A stretch of DNA of 60,384 bases. Source: Fimenecus sp045613685 (GTDB lineage: Bacteria; Bacillota; Clostridia; Oscillospirales; Acutalibacteraceae). The position numbers and the translations under genes are program-made. The notes beneath the pieces are model-generated. The model searched no databases. It saw nothing but the letters and a program-made list of their open reading frames with translations, and was not told the origin of the DNA. Within the stretch, counting starts at the first letter, position 1. Every line of letters begins with the position of its first letter. This document shows positions 34,952-44,256 of the stretch, piece after piece. The stretch lies in assembly GCA_045613685.1 (NCBI GenBank), contig JAZLBL010000005.1, positions 1 to 60,384 on the forward strand, in the 5' to 3' direction.

Positions 34952-36166
34952 TTAGGTTCTATAATCTCCGTTAATCTTAACATACTCGTATGTCAAATCG
35001 CATCCATATGCTGTTGCACTATATTCACCATCATTGAGAGAAACTATAATATAAACTTCGTCTTCGATGAGCACTTGCTTTGCGATTTCTTCTGAGAATT
35101 CAATGCCTGCGCCATCTTTACAAACTGCGATTTCTCCACCCTTTGATTTGAATGAAACATCAACCTTGTTAACGTCAATATCTACGCCTGCATAACCGAG
35201 TGCACAAAGAATTCTGCCCCAGTTTGCATCTGCACCAAACATTGCAGCTTTAACAAGTGATGAGCAAATAACACTCTTTGCACAGACCTTTGCGATTTCT
35301 TTGCTCTTTGCACCACTTACTTGACATTCAACAAGTTTTGTTGCACCTTCACCGTCTTTTGCCATAAGTTTAACAAGCTTTTCGCAGATTGCATTAAGTG
35401 CATTCACAAATGCAAAATAATCGTCATTTTCTGTTTCAATTCTTGCGTTTTCACAAAGTCCTGATGCAAGCACTGCAACAGTATCGTTTGTTGATGTGTC
35501 ACCATCAACTGACAACATATTGAAACTATCTTTAACAACTTCTAAAAGTGCTTTTTTGAGCATTTCACTTGAAATATTTGCATCAGTAGTGATAAACCCA
35601 AGCATTGTTGCCATATTAGGATGAATCATACCGCTACCCTTTGAGATAGCGCCGATTTTACATTCCTTGCCACCTAAGTCAAATGAAACTGCAAACTCCT
35701 TCTTGACAGTATCAGTTGTCATAATAGCCTGTGCAGCGTTATCTGAACCGTCTTCACTAAGCTCTGCCACGAGCTGAGCCATACCATTCTGAATTGGCTC
35801 AATGTTGATTGGCTGACCTATAACACCAGTTGATGCTACAACGAAATCAGTTGGTTTAAGGTTTGTTGCTTTTGCTACAATTTCACACATCATTTCTGCT
35901 TTTTCAATGCCGTCAGCGTTGCAAGTGTTTGCAATACCACTGTTACAGATTACGCCATAAGCCTTGCCGTCTGCAATATTGTTTCTTGTAACTGTAATTG
36001 GTGCGCCGAAAACCAAGTTCTGTGTATAAACTGCTGCTGTATCGCATTCAGTTTCACAGAGAATAAGTGCTAAATCTTTTTTTGTTTTGTTCTTACGGAT
36101 TCCGCAATGAATACCACTTGCTTTGAATCCTTTTGGTGCAGTAACACCACCATTGATAAATTGCAT
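34952..36166 (-). CDS. argJ: Bifunctional ornithine acetyltransferase / N-acetylglutamate synthase
   Basis: The 404-aa self-cleaving enzyme recycles the acetyl group between acetylornithine and glutamate. The cleavage motif MATMLGFITTDA places the nucleophilic Thr at the start of the beta chain (about residue 187). N-terminal GGVTAPKGFKASGI and AVCNSGIANTCN-like (VICNSGIANTCNA) are characteristic. ATG 36166 with a GGTG site is preferred; ATG 36178 overlaps the argC stop as TAATG. It removes the need for a separate ArgA. Confidence 0.95.
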   Translation of the reverse strand: MQFINGGVTAPKGFKASGIHCGIRKNKTKKDLALILCETECDTAAVYTQNLVFGAPITVTRNNIADGKAYGVICNSGIANTCNADGIEKAEMMCEIVAKATNLKPTDFVVASTGVIGQPINIEPIQNGMAQLVAELSEDGSDNAAQAIMTTDTVKKEFAVSFDLGGKECKIGAISKGSGMIHPNMATMLGFITTDANISSEMLKKALLEVVKDSFNMLSVDGDTSTNDTVAVLASGLCENARIETENDDYFAFVNALNAICEKLVKLMAKDGEGATKLVECQVSGAKSKEIAKVCAKSVICSSLVKAAMFGADANWGRILCALGYAGVDIDVNKVDVSFKSKGGEIAVCKDGAGIEFSEEIAKQVLIEDEVYIIVSLNDGEYSATAYGCDLTYEYVKINGDYRT

Positions 36167-36177
36167 AATTTTCACCA

Positions 36178-37110
36178 TTATATATTTAATTGAAATTCAG
36201 GGTCTATTCCCATTTTTATATTCAAGCATTGAACGGCTGCACCACTGGCACCCTTGCCCAGATTATCGTATCTTGCGATGAGCAAAATTCGGTCTTCGTT
36301 ACCGCAAACTGTAACTTCCATTGAATCCATTTCACCCATTTTGTTACCTGCGATAAATCCGTTTTCGTCAATGCTTTCTTTATATTTCACAATATCTGAA
36401 TTGTATTTTTCTTTATAAAGAGCCTTGATATCTTCTGCAGTTTTGCCATTCTTCAAATCTTTTTTAAAGAGTGGCACTGTCATAACCATACCGCTGAAAT
36501 AATCACAAATGTATGGTGAGAAAATAGGCTCGTTATTAAGACCTGAAATTGCTTTCATTTCCTTTAAATGCTTGTGCTGTTGAGTGAGAGCATACTCACG
36601 AGGAGCATCAAGGAGCACATCACGATTTTCATCTTCATACTGTGCAATACCGTTTTTACCTGCACCGCTATATCCTGACATTGCGTGACAGGCAATACAG
36701 ATGTCACTATCCACAATCCCTGCATCAACCAAAGGCTTTACAAGTGCGATAAATCCACTTGCATAGCAACCTGGCACTGCAATTCTCTTTGAGTTTTTGA
36801 GTTTGTTTTCAAATTCCTTTGAAAGTTCAGGGAAACCATAAGCCCAACCATCGTTTGTGCGATGAGCAGTTGAAGTGTCGATTACAACTGTATGGTCGTT
36901 TTCAATAAGGCTTACTGCTTCAATAGCAGCCGCATCAGGAAGACAAAGAAATGCAATGTCTGCACTATTCAATGCTTCTTTACGAGCAATTGTATCTTTT
37001 CTTAATTCTTCAGGAAGAGTGATAAGCTCGATATCTTCTCTTTTTGCAAGACGGTCAAAAATTTTAAGGCCAGTTGTACCCTGACTGCCATCAATGAATA
37101 TTTTTGTCAT
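36178..37110 (-). CDS. argC: N-acetyl-gamma-glutamyl-phosphate reductase, short type
   Basis: The 310-aa NADPH enzyme reduces acetylglutamyl phosphate to the semialdehyde. IFIDGSQGTTGLKIFDRL is the nucleotide-binding start, VPGCYASGFIALVKPL holds the catalytic Cys, and SGYSGAGK follows. The length and GSQGTTG start place it in the type 2 (shorter) AGPR group. Ten bp after argH. Confidence 0.95.
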   Translation of the reverse strand: MTKIFIDGSQGTTGLKIFDRLAKREDIELITLPEELRKDTIARKEALNSADIAFLCLPDAAAIEAVSLIENDHTVVIDTSTAHRTNDGWAYGFPELSKEFENKLKNSKRIAVPGCYASGFIALVKPLVDAGIVDSDICIACHAMSGYSGAGKNGIAQYEDENRDVLLDAPREYALTQQHKHLKEMKAISGLNNEPIFSPYICDYFSGMVMTVPLFKKDLKNGKTAEDIKALYKEKYNSDIVKYKESIDENGFIAGNKMGEMDSMEVTVCGNEDRILLIARYDNLGKGASGAAVQCLNIKMGIDPEFQLNI

Positions 37111-37120
37111 AGTTTTTACC

Positions 37121-38491
37121 TTATTTATTTATAGATTTTACGCGTTTAACCTGACTAAGCACATTCTGTGGAGCAGGTCCGCCGAGAGATGTGCGGTCAT
37201 TTACGCACTTATCAAGGTTGATTGCATCAAATACACCTTCGTCAAAGATATCACAAACTGCTTTGTATTCTGAGAGTGGTAATGTTTCGAGTGTAAGACC
37301 TTTATTAATGCAAAGAGCTACGAGCTCACCTGTTGCTTTATAAGCATCACGGAAAGGAAGTCCTTTTCCTACAAGATAGTCTGCACAGTCAGTTGCATTG
37401 ATAAAACCACCCGCTGCTGCTTTTCTCATATTTTCAGGGAGTGCTGTCATTGTGTCAAGCATTGGAATAAATGCTGTAAGGCACATTTTAACAGTATCGA
37501 ATGCATCAAAAATTGCTTCCTTATCTTCCTGCATATCCTTGTTGTATGCAAGTGGAAGACCCTTCATCATTGTGAGAAGTGTAGTCAAATCACCGAATAC
37601 ACGACCTGACTTACCACGGATTAACTCTGTAATATCAGGGTTTTTCTTCTGTGGCATAATTGATGAGCCTGTTGAGAATGCGTCATCAAGTTCAATGAAT
37701 TTAAATTCCCAAGAGCACCAGAGCACGATTTCTTCTGAAAAACGAGAAAGGTGCACCATAATGATTGAGATTACAGATGCGAGCTCCATACAGAAGTCTC
37801 TATCAGAAACACAGTCGAGCGAGTTCTGCATAGCACCATTAAAGCCGAGTGCTTTTGCTGTCATTTCACGGTCTGTGTTATATGTTGTGCCTGCTAATGC
37901 ACAAGCACCGAGTGGTGAATAATTCATTCTATCAGTTGCCTGTGCGAGTCTTTCTTTATCACGAAGAAGCATTTCTGCATAAGCAATTAAGTGATGACCA
38001 AATGTGATAGGTTGTGCTCTTTGAAGATGAGTATATCCTGGCATTACTGCACTTGCATATTGTTCTGCTTTTTTGCAAAGCACATCAACAAGTTCAGTTA
38101 ATTGATTATAGAGAGCGTCGCATTCGTGACGAAGATAAAGTCTTATATCAACTGCAACCTGGTCATTACGGCTTCTTGCTGTATGTAATCTTTTTCCTGC
38201 TGAGCCAATTCGAGCAGTTAATTCACCTTCAACAAAAGTATGAATATCTTCTGCATTTGGGTCAATTTCTAATTCTCCGCTTTCGATTTCTGCCTTGATA
38301 GCTTTGAGTCCATCAGTAATCTGCGCAAGGTCTTCTGCAGAGATTATGCCCTGTGCACAGAGCATTGCAGCATGAGCTAAACTACCATCAATATCTTCTT
38401 TATACATACGGCTATCAAACTTGATTGATGAGTTGAAGTCGTTAGTTTTTGGGTCGATTTCTTTTGAAAATCTGCCTTTCCAGAGTTGCAT
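37121..38491 (-). CDS. argH: Argininosuccinate lyase
   Basis: The 456-aa fumarase-superfamily enzyme releases arginine and fumarate. LWKGRFSKE start, TARSRNDQVAVDIRLYLR, PGYTHLQRAQPITFGHHL and the superfamily signature GSSIMPQKKNPD (about residues 277-288) are present. ATG 38491 follows AAGGTGA and is chosen over GTG 38500. Follows argG by about 80 bp. Confidence 0.97.
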   Translation of the reverse strand: MQLWKGRFSKEIDPKTNDFNSSIKFDSRMYKEDIDGSLAHAAMLCAQGIISAEDLAQITDGLKAIKAEIESGELEIDPNAEDIHTFVEGELTARIGSAGKRLHTARSRNDQVAVDIRLYLRHECDALYNQLTELVDVLCKKAEQYASAVMPGYTHLQRAQPITFGHHLIAYAEMLLRDKERLAQATDRMNYSPLGACALAGTTYNTDREMTAKALGFNGAMQNSLDCVSDRDFCMELASVISIIMVHLSRFSEEIVLWCSWEFKFIELDDAFSTGSSIMPQKKNPDITELIRGKSGRVFGDLTTLLTMMKGLPLAYNKDMQEDKEAIFDAFDTVKMCLTAFIPMLDTMTALPENMRKAAAGGFINATDCADYLVGKGLPFRDAYKATGELVALCINKGLTLETLPLSEYKAVCDIFDEGVFDAINLDKCVNDRTSLGGPAPQNVLSQVKRVKSINK

Positions 38492-38572
38492 ATTGTTCAC
38501 CTTTAATTTAGTCTATATTAGCACAATACGACAAAGAGAATATTCCCTTTGTCGTTTGTTATTAGTTATTAA

Positions 38573-39802
38573 TTATTCTCCACGCTGCTTGTCTAACAAA
38601 GCTTTTACTTTTATAGACAATCCAAAGAGATTGATAAATCCTGCTGAGTCTTTCTGGTCATAAGCACCGCCGTCATCACCGAATGATGCAACGTTTTCAT
38701 CATAGAGTGAGTATGGAGATGTGATACCTGCGTTGATGATGTTACCCTTATAGAGCTTGAGTTTAACATCACCTGTAACTGTCTTCTGTGTTTCGTCAAC
38801 GAAAGCAGAAAGAGCTTCACGAAGTGGTGTGAACCAAAGTCCGTTATAAACAACTTCACCGAATTTCTGAGCGATAAGCTTCTTATAGTGTTGTGTATCA
38901 CGGTCAAGGCAAATCATTTCGAGAAGTTCGTGTGCCTTGTAAAGAATTGCACCACCTGGAGTTTCATAAACGCCACGGCTCTTCATACCAACAAGACGGT
39001 TTTCAACGATATCAAGAAGACCGATACCATTAGCGCCACCGAGCTCGTTGAGTTTTTCAACAATTGCAAGGCCACCCATTTCTACACCATCAATAGCTGT
39101 TGGAACACCTTTTTCAAAGTGAATTGTAACATAAGTTGGCTTGTCTGGTGCCATTTCTGGTGAAACACCCATTTCAAGGAAACCATCTTTATTATATAAT
39201 GGTTCGTTTGCAGGGTCTTCAAGGTCAAGACCTTCGTGTGATAAGTGCCAAACGTTCTTATCTTTTGAATAGTTTGTTTCACGATTAATTTTCAAAGGAA
39301 TATTGTGTGCTTCTGCATAAGCGATTTCTTCTTCACGAGATTTGATATCCCATTCACGCCAAGGAGCGATGATTGCCATTTCAGGAGCAAATGCTTTGAG
39401 TGTTAATTCAAAACGAACCTGGTCGTTACCTTTACCTGTACAACCGTGGCAGATAGCGTCTGCGCCCTCTTTGATTGCGATTTCAGCAAGACCCTTTGCG
39501 ATGCAAGGACGAGCGTGAGATGTGCCGAGAAGATATTGTTCATATTCTGCACCTGCTTTAAGGCAAGGCCAGATATATTCTTCAACATATTCTTCTTTCA
39601 AATCAAGAATATAGAGCTTTGAAGCACCTGTTGCGATTGCTTTTTCTTCGAGACCGTCAAGTTCAGTGCCCTGACCAACGTCACCTGATACTGCGATAAC
39701 TTCACAGTTATTATAATTTTCTTTAAGCCAAGGGATGATGATTGATGTATCAAGACCACCTGAATAAGCTAAAACTACCTTTTTAATGTCTTTCTTTTGC
39801 AT
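38573..39802 (-). CDS. argG: Argininosuccinate synthase
   Basis: The 409-aa enzyme condenses citrulline and aspartate with ATP. The N-terminal ATP loop is VLAYSGGLDTS (about residues 9-19), followed by the GCTGKGNDQVRFE block and the YETPGGAIL segment. ATG 39802 is 8 bases past a GGAGG; an upstream in-frame ATG at 39841 would add 13 unneeded residues and overlaps the promoter region. First gene of argG-H-C-J-B-D-F. Confidence 0.97.
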   Translation of the reverse strand: MQKKDIKKVVLAYSGGLDTSIIIPWLKENYNNCEVIAVSGDVGQGTELDGLEEKAIATGASKLYILDLKEEYVEEYIWPCLKAGAEYEQYLLGTSHARPCIAKGLAEIAIKEGADAICHGCTGKGNDQVRFELTLKAFAPEMAIIAPWREWDIKSREEEIAYAEAHNIPLKINRETNYSKDKNVWHLSHEGLDLEDPANEPLYNKDGFLEMGVSPEMAPDKPTYVTIHFEKGVPTAIDGVEMGGLAIVEKLNELGGANGIGLLDIVENRLVGMKSRGVYETPGGAILYKAHELLEMICLDRDTQHYKKLIAQKFGEVVYNGLWFTPLREALSAFVDETQKTVTGDVKLKLYKGNIINAGITSPYSLYDENVASFGDDGGAYDQKDSAGFINLFGLSIKVKALLDKQRGE

Positions 39803-39995
39803 TGTATATTCCTCCGAAAAAATTGCATTTACGTTGTGCAATTTGTAGTATGGGTTATATTATACACCCATTATTTAATAAATCAAGGGTTTTTAGCATA
39901 TTTTTTCAAGTTTTTTGTATTTTTATACAATATTTTGCATATTTTGTGAATATTAATCCCCATTTTATGCATTTTGTTTACATAAACACGAATTT

Positions 39996-40025
39996 TTATG
40001 CATATATACATAATATGATGCATAA
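39996..40025 (-). promoter_or_regulatory. Candidate arginine-repressor operator upstream of argG
   Basis: TTATGCAT (39996-40003) and ATGCATAA (40018-40025) are perfect inverted arms separated by 14 bp, set in very AT-rich DNA. ArgR boxes of Firmicutes are AT-rich palindromes of the form TNTGNAT..ATNCANA, which this loosely fits. Assignment rests on position about 190 bp before argG only; no argR gene is in the window. Confidence 0.35.
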
Positions 40026-40092
40026 AATTGCAAAAAATATATAATTAGATAGACAAATTGGGGGTTGTCGGGATGTTTATGATACCGATATG

Positions 40093-40240
40093 GTCCACAA
40101 ATGTAGGGGCGGATGCCCACATCCGCCCGTTAAGTTTTCATCTCACCTTGCGGGACGATGTGGGCATCGTCCCCTACTGTTGATGGTTGATTTTAGTGAG
40201 ATATAAATTTTAAAACAGTTAGACAAATTCAAATTTGTGA
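40093..40240. repeat. Composite GTAGGGG element, copy F
   Basis: Two hairpins, GGCGGATgcccacATCCGCC (40107-40127 region) and GGGACGATgtgggcATCGTCCC (40152-40173 region), are joined by a short linker with TCTCACCTT, ended by GATTTTAGTGAGAT and a GACAAATTCAAATTTGT word. The whole unit recurs in inverted orientation at 44.01-44.16 kb. Together with the arg operator it fills the 39.84-40.28 kb gap. Confidence 0.75.
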
Positions 40241-40248
40241 AGCAAAAA

Positions 40249-40277
40249 AATAATGGTGAGAGATTTCTCACCATTAT
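40249..40277 (-). terminator. Terminator of the large membrane-protein gene
   Basis: AATGGTGAGA and TCTCACCATT pair around a few bases; T7 follows on the minus strand. It lies just past the stop at 40285. Confidence 0.85.
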
Positions 40278-40284
40278 CATTGAA

Positions 40285-42045
40285 TTATTTTACTGAATTC
40301 ACAGAAATAATTTCACCTGTTGCGTTTTTATCAACTGTGAATGTAATTGTGTCCCCTACATTGAGAATTACTATTCTTTCTGCATCTTTCACAGCAACTT
40401 TATAATATGCTGTGTTATCTGCAAGTTTGATATAGAAATAAGTTTCGCCACCTGTGATGACGCTTCTGATTTCTGCAACTGTGCCCGTAACGTCAACTGT
40501 TTCAACCTTTGGTGCATCAGGTGTTGTATCTTCACCCATTGAATCAACGTCAACCTGAACATTCACACCATTCTTTTTAAGCTCTGCTGCATAGTTTTCT
40601 GTGCATTCTGCAAGGCTTGTGCCAACACCAACAACTGTTGACTGCTTAACGTTAACCATTGCATACATCTTAACAAGTTGGCTTGAGTCTTTAAGTGCCA
40701 TAAAATATGTTGGTTCACCACTTACATTAAGAAGAATCGGGAATGTTGCAATATATCCATATTGCTGAACTTTACCCTGTGCAGATGTTTGTGCTGTGTT
40801 TTCAAGAGCACCTGAAACCTGATAATAGTTTGACTCTTTTGTTCTTTGGTTGATGAGAATGAAACCAATAATTGATTGGTCAGAGCTTATTGATGTAACG
40901 CCTGTGTACATATAAACGTCATCATTAAGAGCGATATAGTTATAACCCTGACTAGTGATTTTAACATTTTCCTGACCGATAATCGAGTTCCAGAAACCAT
41001 TGTTATATTTACCATAGTAATTATATTGCTGGTTAACGATTGTTGCAGAATAAACCTGGTCAAGCCATTGGAATTCTTCATCTGTTACAAATTTATCTGT
41101 TGAAAGTTTTGTTGTGCCATCAAGACTTGTTGAAATAAGAGTTGTATCACCATTGATTGAATCAACGATAACTGCACCGATTACATCTGTGCCACCAAAA
41201 AGACCAATTGTTTTATCGAGCACAGGCACAATCCAATATGGTCTTCCTGTTTCGTCAATTTCAAATTTTGGGTCGCCCAAAATAAGTGATGGATATTTAA
41301 AGCGGACATGACGGATAAGATATTCATTGAAATGCTCTGCAGGTGAATATTTCATTCCCTCTGGGAGACGAACAGTTTCTGCTTTTTGTGTTGTCATATC
41401 AACAATAATATATGCAGGGATACCTTCTTTTGTATTTTTAAGCCATTTGAAAATGTCACCATAGTCAAGTGACTGAACGCGAACAGGAGTTCCCTTATAA
41501 TTAATCTGTGTTGAGTAATATGAATTTACAACAAACTGTGAAACATAGTCTGAAAGTTCACCCAAAGCACGTGTTGCAATCATATTTGATGAATCTTTAT
41601 CAAGACGAGGAACTGATGAGAAGTCAATTTCTGCGATTTCTTCTGCGAAGTTACCTTCTTTAACCTCGATAAGCTCTGCATAATCTTTTGCACGGAAGAA
41701 CTCAACACCTGTAAGATAACCGATACCAACAATTACTGCAATCACTAAAATCAATGCAATAGGAATTTTCACCTTATCTTTTGCATATTCCATATATTCT
41801 GGTCTGAAATATGCTTTTGACACTACACCGAAAATACCGATATAAGCAAAAATAACAACCGCAACATAGATATAGAGTTCAAATGCTTTAACATTAAGAG
41901 CAGGAAGCATTGCATAATAAGCGCCCGCACCAACAAGTAAAGTGAGCAACAAACTGATGATTACTCTTTTAAGTGTGCTACCCTTTGGCTCAACAGCTTT
42001 AACTCTTTCAGTGTTGCCACCAAAATCAACATTAATTGGGTCCAT
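40285..42045 (-). CDS. Large membrane protein of unknown function
   Basis: The 586-aa protein has three TM helices in the first 140 residues (about 27-47, 55-78, 96-118) and a long extracytoplasmic part with alternating beta structure. It contains TGRPYWIVPVLDKTIGLFGG and NINGDTTLIST-like strands, plus a small C-terminal barrel (VDVTGTVAEIRSVITGGETYFYIKL). The last part resembles an OB-fold. Firmicutes have uncharacterised proteins of this layout. ATG 42045 follows AGAGGT; the ORF's upstream extension lies in promoter DNA. Confidence 0.8.
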   Translation of the reverse strand: MDPINVDFGGNTERVKAVEPKGSTLKRVIISLLLTLLVGAGAYYAMLPALNVKAFELYIYVAVVIFAYIGIFGVVSKAYFRPEYMEYAKDKVKIPIALILVIAVIVGIGYLTGVEFFRAKDYAELIEVKEGNFAEEIAEIDFSSVPRLDKDSSNMIATRALGELSDYVSQFVVNSYYSTQINYKGTPVRVQSLDYGDIFKWLKNTKEGIPAYIIVDMTTQKAETVRLPEGMKYSPAEHFNEYLIRHVRFKYPSLILGDPKFEIDETGRPYWIVPVLDKTIGLFGGTDVIGAVIVDSINGDTTLISTSLDGTTKLSTDKFVTDEEFQWLDQVYSATIVNQQYNYYGKYNNGFWNSIIGQENVKITSQGYNYIALNDDVYMYTGVTSISSDQSIIGFILINQRTKESNYYQVSGALENTAQTSAQGKVQQYGYIATFPILLNVSGEPTYFMALKDSSQLVKMYAMVNVKQSTVVGVGTSLAECTENYAAELKKNGVNVQVDVDSMGEDTTPDAPKVETVDVTGTVAEIRSVITGGETYFYIKLADNTAYYKVAVKDAERIVILNVGDTITFTVDKNATGEIISVNSVK

Positions 42046-42118
42046 AAAATTTACCTCTTTTCCATAATATGTTAATAGTATAGCATAAAAATATTGTAAA
42101 ATACAATACAATAATAAA

Positions 42119-42280
42119 TGAATTCGCAGAATTCAATTCATGGAGCATAAACGAGAATTCATGGCGTAGCCAAATCATGCGAAGCAATTCATAATAAAAA
42201 TGAATTGCAACTTCGTTGCATGAATTGATTTCATCATGAATTGTGATAAATCACATGATTTGCACCTGCGGTGCATTAAT
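42119..42280. repeat. Palindromic hairpin-ladder array with AATTCAT/ATGAATT words
   Basis: The left half has AATTCAT-type words at 42135, 42156, 42172 (AAATCAT) and 42186; the right half has ATGAATT-type words at 42200, 42220, 42236 and 42255 (ATGATTT), the reverse complement. Between them lie small different hairpins: GGC-gta-GCC, GC-gaa-GC, GCAAC-ttc-GTTGC, GAT-ttc-ATC, GTGAT-aa-ATCAC and GCACC-tgc-GGTGC. The centre of symmetry is AATAAAA at 42193-42199. GGTCTGCGACGCTAATTATA (42281-42300) follows. Confidence 0.85.
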
Positions 42281-42302
42281 GGTCTGCGACGCTAATTATA
42301 AA

Positions 42303-42327
42303 AAACGGGTAAGAAGCTTACCCGTAA
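42303..42327 (-). terminator. Terminator of nth
   Basis: ACGGGTAAG and CTTACCCGT pair around three bases; a T6 run follows on the minus strand. Confidence 0.9.
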
Positions 42328-42329
42328 TT

Positions 42330-42959
42330 TTACTTAATTATCTTTTTGCAGACATCATTTACTGCACATTTTTCGCAATATGCCTTACGAGCAGTGCAAA
42401 CCGCCCTGCCGTGTAATACTGCACGATGACAGAAATCATTGCTTTCTTCTGGTGGAAGAATCTTCTTTAATTCCATCTCAACTTTCTTTGGGTCTTTTGT
42501 TTCAACAAGTCCCATTCGGTTTGTAAGACGGATTAAATGAGTATCTGCCACAACTGCGGGTTTCTTGTAAACGTCACCCACAATTAAATTTGCAGTTTTT
42601 CTTCCCACGCCCTGCAAAGATGTCAAGTCTTCGATATTATCAGGGACAATGCCATTAAATCTATCTCTTACTCCCCTTGCCATTTCAATAATATCACGAG
42701 CTTTGCCGTGATAGAATCCGCAAGAGTGAATAATATCTTCAATATCTTTCACATCAGCATTGACATAATCATCAAGCGTTTTATATTTAGCAAAAAGTGC
42801 GGGGGTTACTAAATTCACCCTCGCATCTGTGCATTGTGCTGAAAGACGAGTTGCCACAAGCAATTCAAAAGGATTATCTGCTATTAGTGAACAAATCGCA
42901 TCAGGATATTCTTTTTTAAGTCCTTCTACAAGCAGTTGTGCTCGTTGTTTCTTTGTCAT
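42330..42959 (-). CDS. nth: Endonuclease III
   Basis: The 209-aa base-excision glycosylase/AP lyase removes oxidised pyrimidines. The helix-hairpin-helix LTSLQGVGRKTANLIVG (about residues 107-123) includes the catalytic lysine, VADTHLIRLTNR the catalytic aspartate, and four cysteines spaced C-x6-C-x2-C-x5-C (CTARKAYCEKCAVNDVC) bind the 4Fe-4S cluster. It starts 4 bp after the stop of the XRE gene, so they are cotranscribed. Confidence 0.96.
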   Translation of the reverse strand: MTKKQRAQLLVEGLKKEYPDAICSLIADNPFELLVATRLSAQCTDARVNLVTPALFAKYKTLDDYVNADVKDIEDIIHSCGFYHGKARDIIEMARGVRDRFNGIVPDNIEDLTSLQGVGRKTANLIVGDVYKKPAVVADTHLIRLTNRMGLVETKDPKKVEMELKKILPPEESNDFCHRAVLHGRAVCTARKAYCEKCAVNDVCKKIIK

Positions 42960-42963
42960 TAGA

Positions 42964-43188
42964 TTACTCCGGATAATTCATATTTTTTGGCAAGCCCAAC
43001 AAATAGTCAGCAGACACATTGAAATAGTTGCACAAAGCCTTGATATCACTAAGTGAAGGCTCTGTTGTGCCTGTTTCCATAAAAGAAACTTTTCTCTGAG
43101 TAATGCCCAAAGCATTAGCAAGGTCTTTTTGTGTGATTGTTGGGATTTTTGCGCATCTTAAATATTTTAATCTTTCACTGAAATTCAT
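42964..43188 (-). CDS. XRE-family helix-turn-helix regulator
   Basis: The 74-aa protein is essentially one HTH_3 domain: RLKYLRCAKIPTITQKDLANALGITQRKVSFMETG with the turn in ALGITQRKVS, ending FNVSADYLLGL. Such single-domain regulators often repress their own promoter. It overlaps no other gene and precedes nth by 4 bp. Three AACTATACA words upstream (43289-43372) are candidate operators. Confidence 0.88.
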   Translation of the reverse strand: MNFSERLKYLRCAKIPTITQKDLANALGITQRKVSFMETGTTEPSLSDIKALCNYFNVSADYLLGLPKNMNYPE

Positions 43189-43288
43189 TTCTACACCCTC
43201 AAAAAATATGCCGTTTCTCTACACGGCAGGAATTAGCCTTGATATATTATCATACAATTTTCATTTTGTGAAGATGTAGAATAAAAAT

Positions 43289-43372
43289 AACTATACAAAT
43301 TTTTGACAAAAAAATTGTATAGTTTTACAAAGCTTTTCGACAATTTGTGCATAGATAAGTTTTAACTATACA
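43289..43372. promoter_or_regulatory. Candidate operator cluster, AACTATACA repeats
   Basis: AACTATACAA (43289-43298) and its perfect complement TTGTATAGTT (43315-43324) are separated by 16 bp, and AACTATACA recurs at 43364-43372. The cluster lies between the divergent XRE and flavin reductase genes. It could bind the XRE protein. Confidence 0.55.
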
Positions 43373-43468
43373 TTTTTGTTTGCATTTGTTTATTTATGTC
43401 GGGTTGTATTTTGAACATATTATGTGTATAATTAAATACAATAAAAATTTATGATTGGATTTGATTTT

Positions 43469-43966
43469 ATGTCAAGAGAGATTTCTATCAGAGAATTAAA
43501 TGGTAATTTTGTTAAAATGCTCAGTGAAGATTGGGCACTTCTCACAGCGGGTAAAGATGACCGTTTCAACACAATGACTGTTAGTTGGGGTGGCATTGGT
43601 GAGCTTTGGAACAAAGATGTCGCATTCCTTTTTGTAAGACCACAACGATACACTTATGAATTCATTGAAAATAATGATTATTTCACTCTTTCATTCTTTG
43701 GTGGTGAATATAAAAAAGAGCTCGGCATTTGTGGCAGCAAATCAGGCAGAGATATTGACAAAATGGAAGCAACAGGATTTACACCTATAAGCATCGGTGA
43801 ATCAACAGGTTTCGAACAAGCAAAAATCACTGTTTATATGAAAAAAATTGCTTATCAGGATATGAAACCCGATGGTTTTATTGATGATTCAATTATGAAT
43901 AATTATAAAGAAAATGATTTCCACCGTATTTATGTGGGTGAGATTTTAAAAGTAATTGTTGAATAA
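43469..43966 (+). CDS. Flavin reductase-like FMN-binding protein
   Basis: The 165-aa split-barrel flavoprotein belongs to the flavin-reductase/DIM6-NTAB group. LLTAGKDDRFNTMTVSWGGIGELWNKDVAFLFVRPQRYTYE is the characteristic core, followed by FTLSFFGGEYKKELGICGSKSGRD. The partner oxygenase or acceptor is unknown. ATG 43469 is preceded by GGAT; ATG 43451 is an alternative without RBS. Confidence 0.87.
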   Translation: MSREISIRELNGNFVKMLSEDWALLTAGKDDRFNTMTVSWGGIGELWNKDVAFLFVRPQRYTYEFIENNDYFTLSFFGGEYKKELGICGSKSGRDIDKMEATGFTPISIGESTGFEQAKITVYMKKIAYQDMKPDGFIDDSIMNNYKENDFHRIYVGEILKVIVE

Positions 43967-44008
43967 CTTTTTGGTAATTTGGAAGTTTATCTGTCTCTTT
44001 CAAATTTT

Positions 44009-44160
44009 ACATCTCACTAAAATCGACAATGGTTGTAGGGGACGATGCCCACATCGTCCCGTAAGGTGAGATGTAAACTCAACGGGCGGATGTGGTCATC
44101 CGCCCCTACACTTGTGGAACATATTTATGATATAATCAATTCGACAAATTCAAATTTGTG
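44009..44160. repeat. Composite GTAGGGG element, copy G (inverted copy of F)
   Basis: Reads ATCTCACTAAAATCGAC, GTAGGGGACGATgcccacATCGTCCC, linker, GGGCGGATgtggtcATCCGCCC, CCTACAC, then GACAAATTCAAATTTGTG. Reverse-complemented it matches copy F nearly base for base, with small changes in the loops. Confidence 0.75.
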
Positions 44161-44256
44161 AAATCAATTCTTTTAAAATATTATTTACAATTTATTTATT
44201 GATTTTATTGATTAAAGAATGTAAAATATTCACATAATATATCAGTTGGTGATAAA

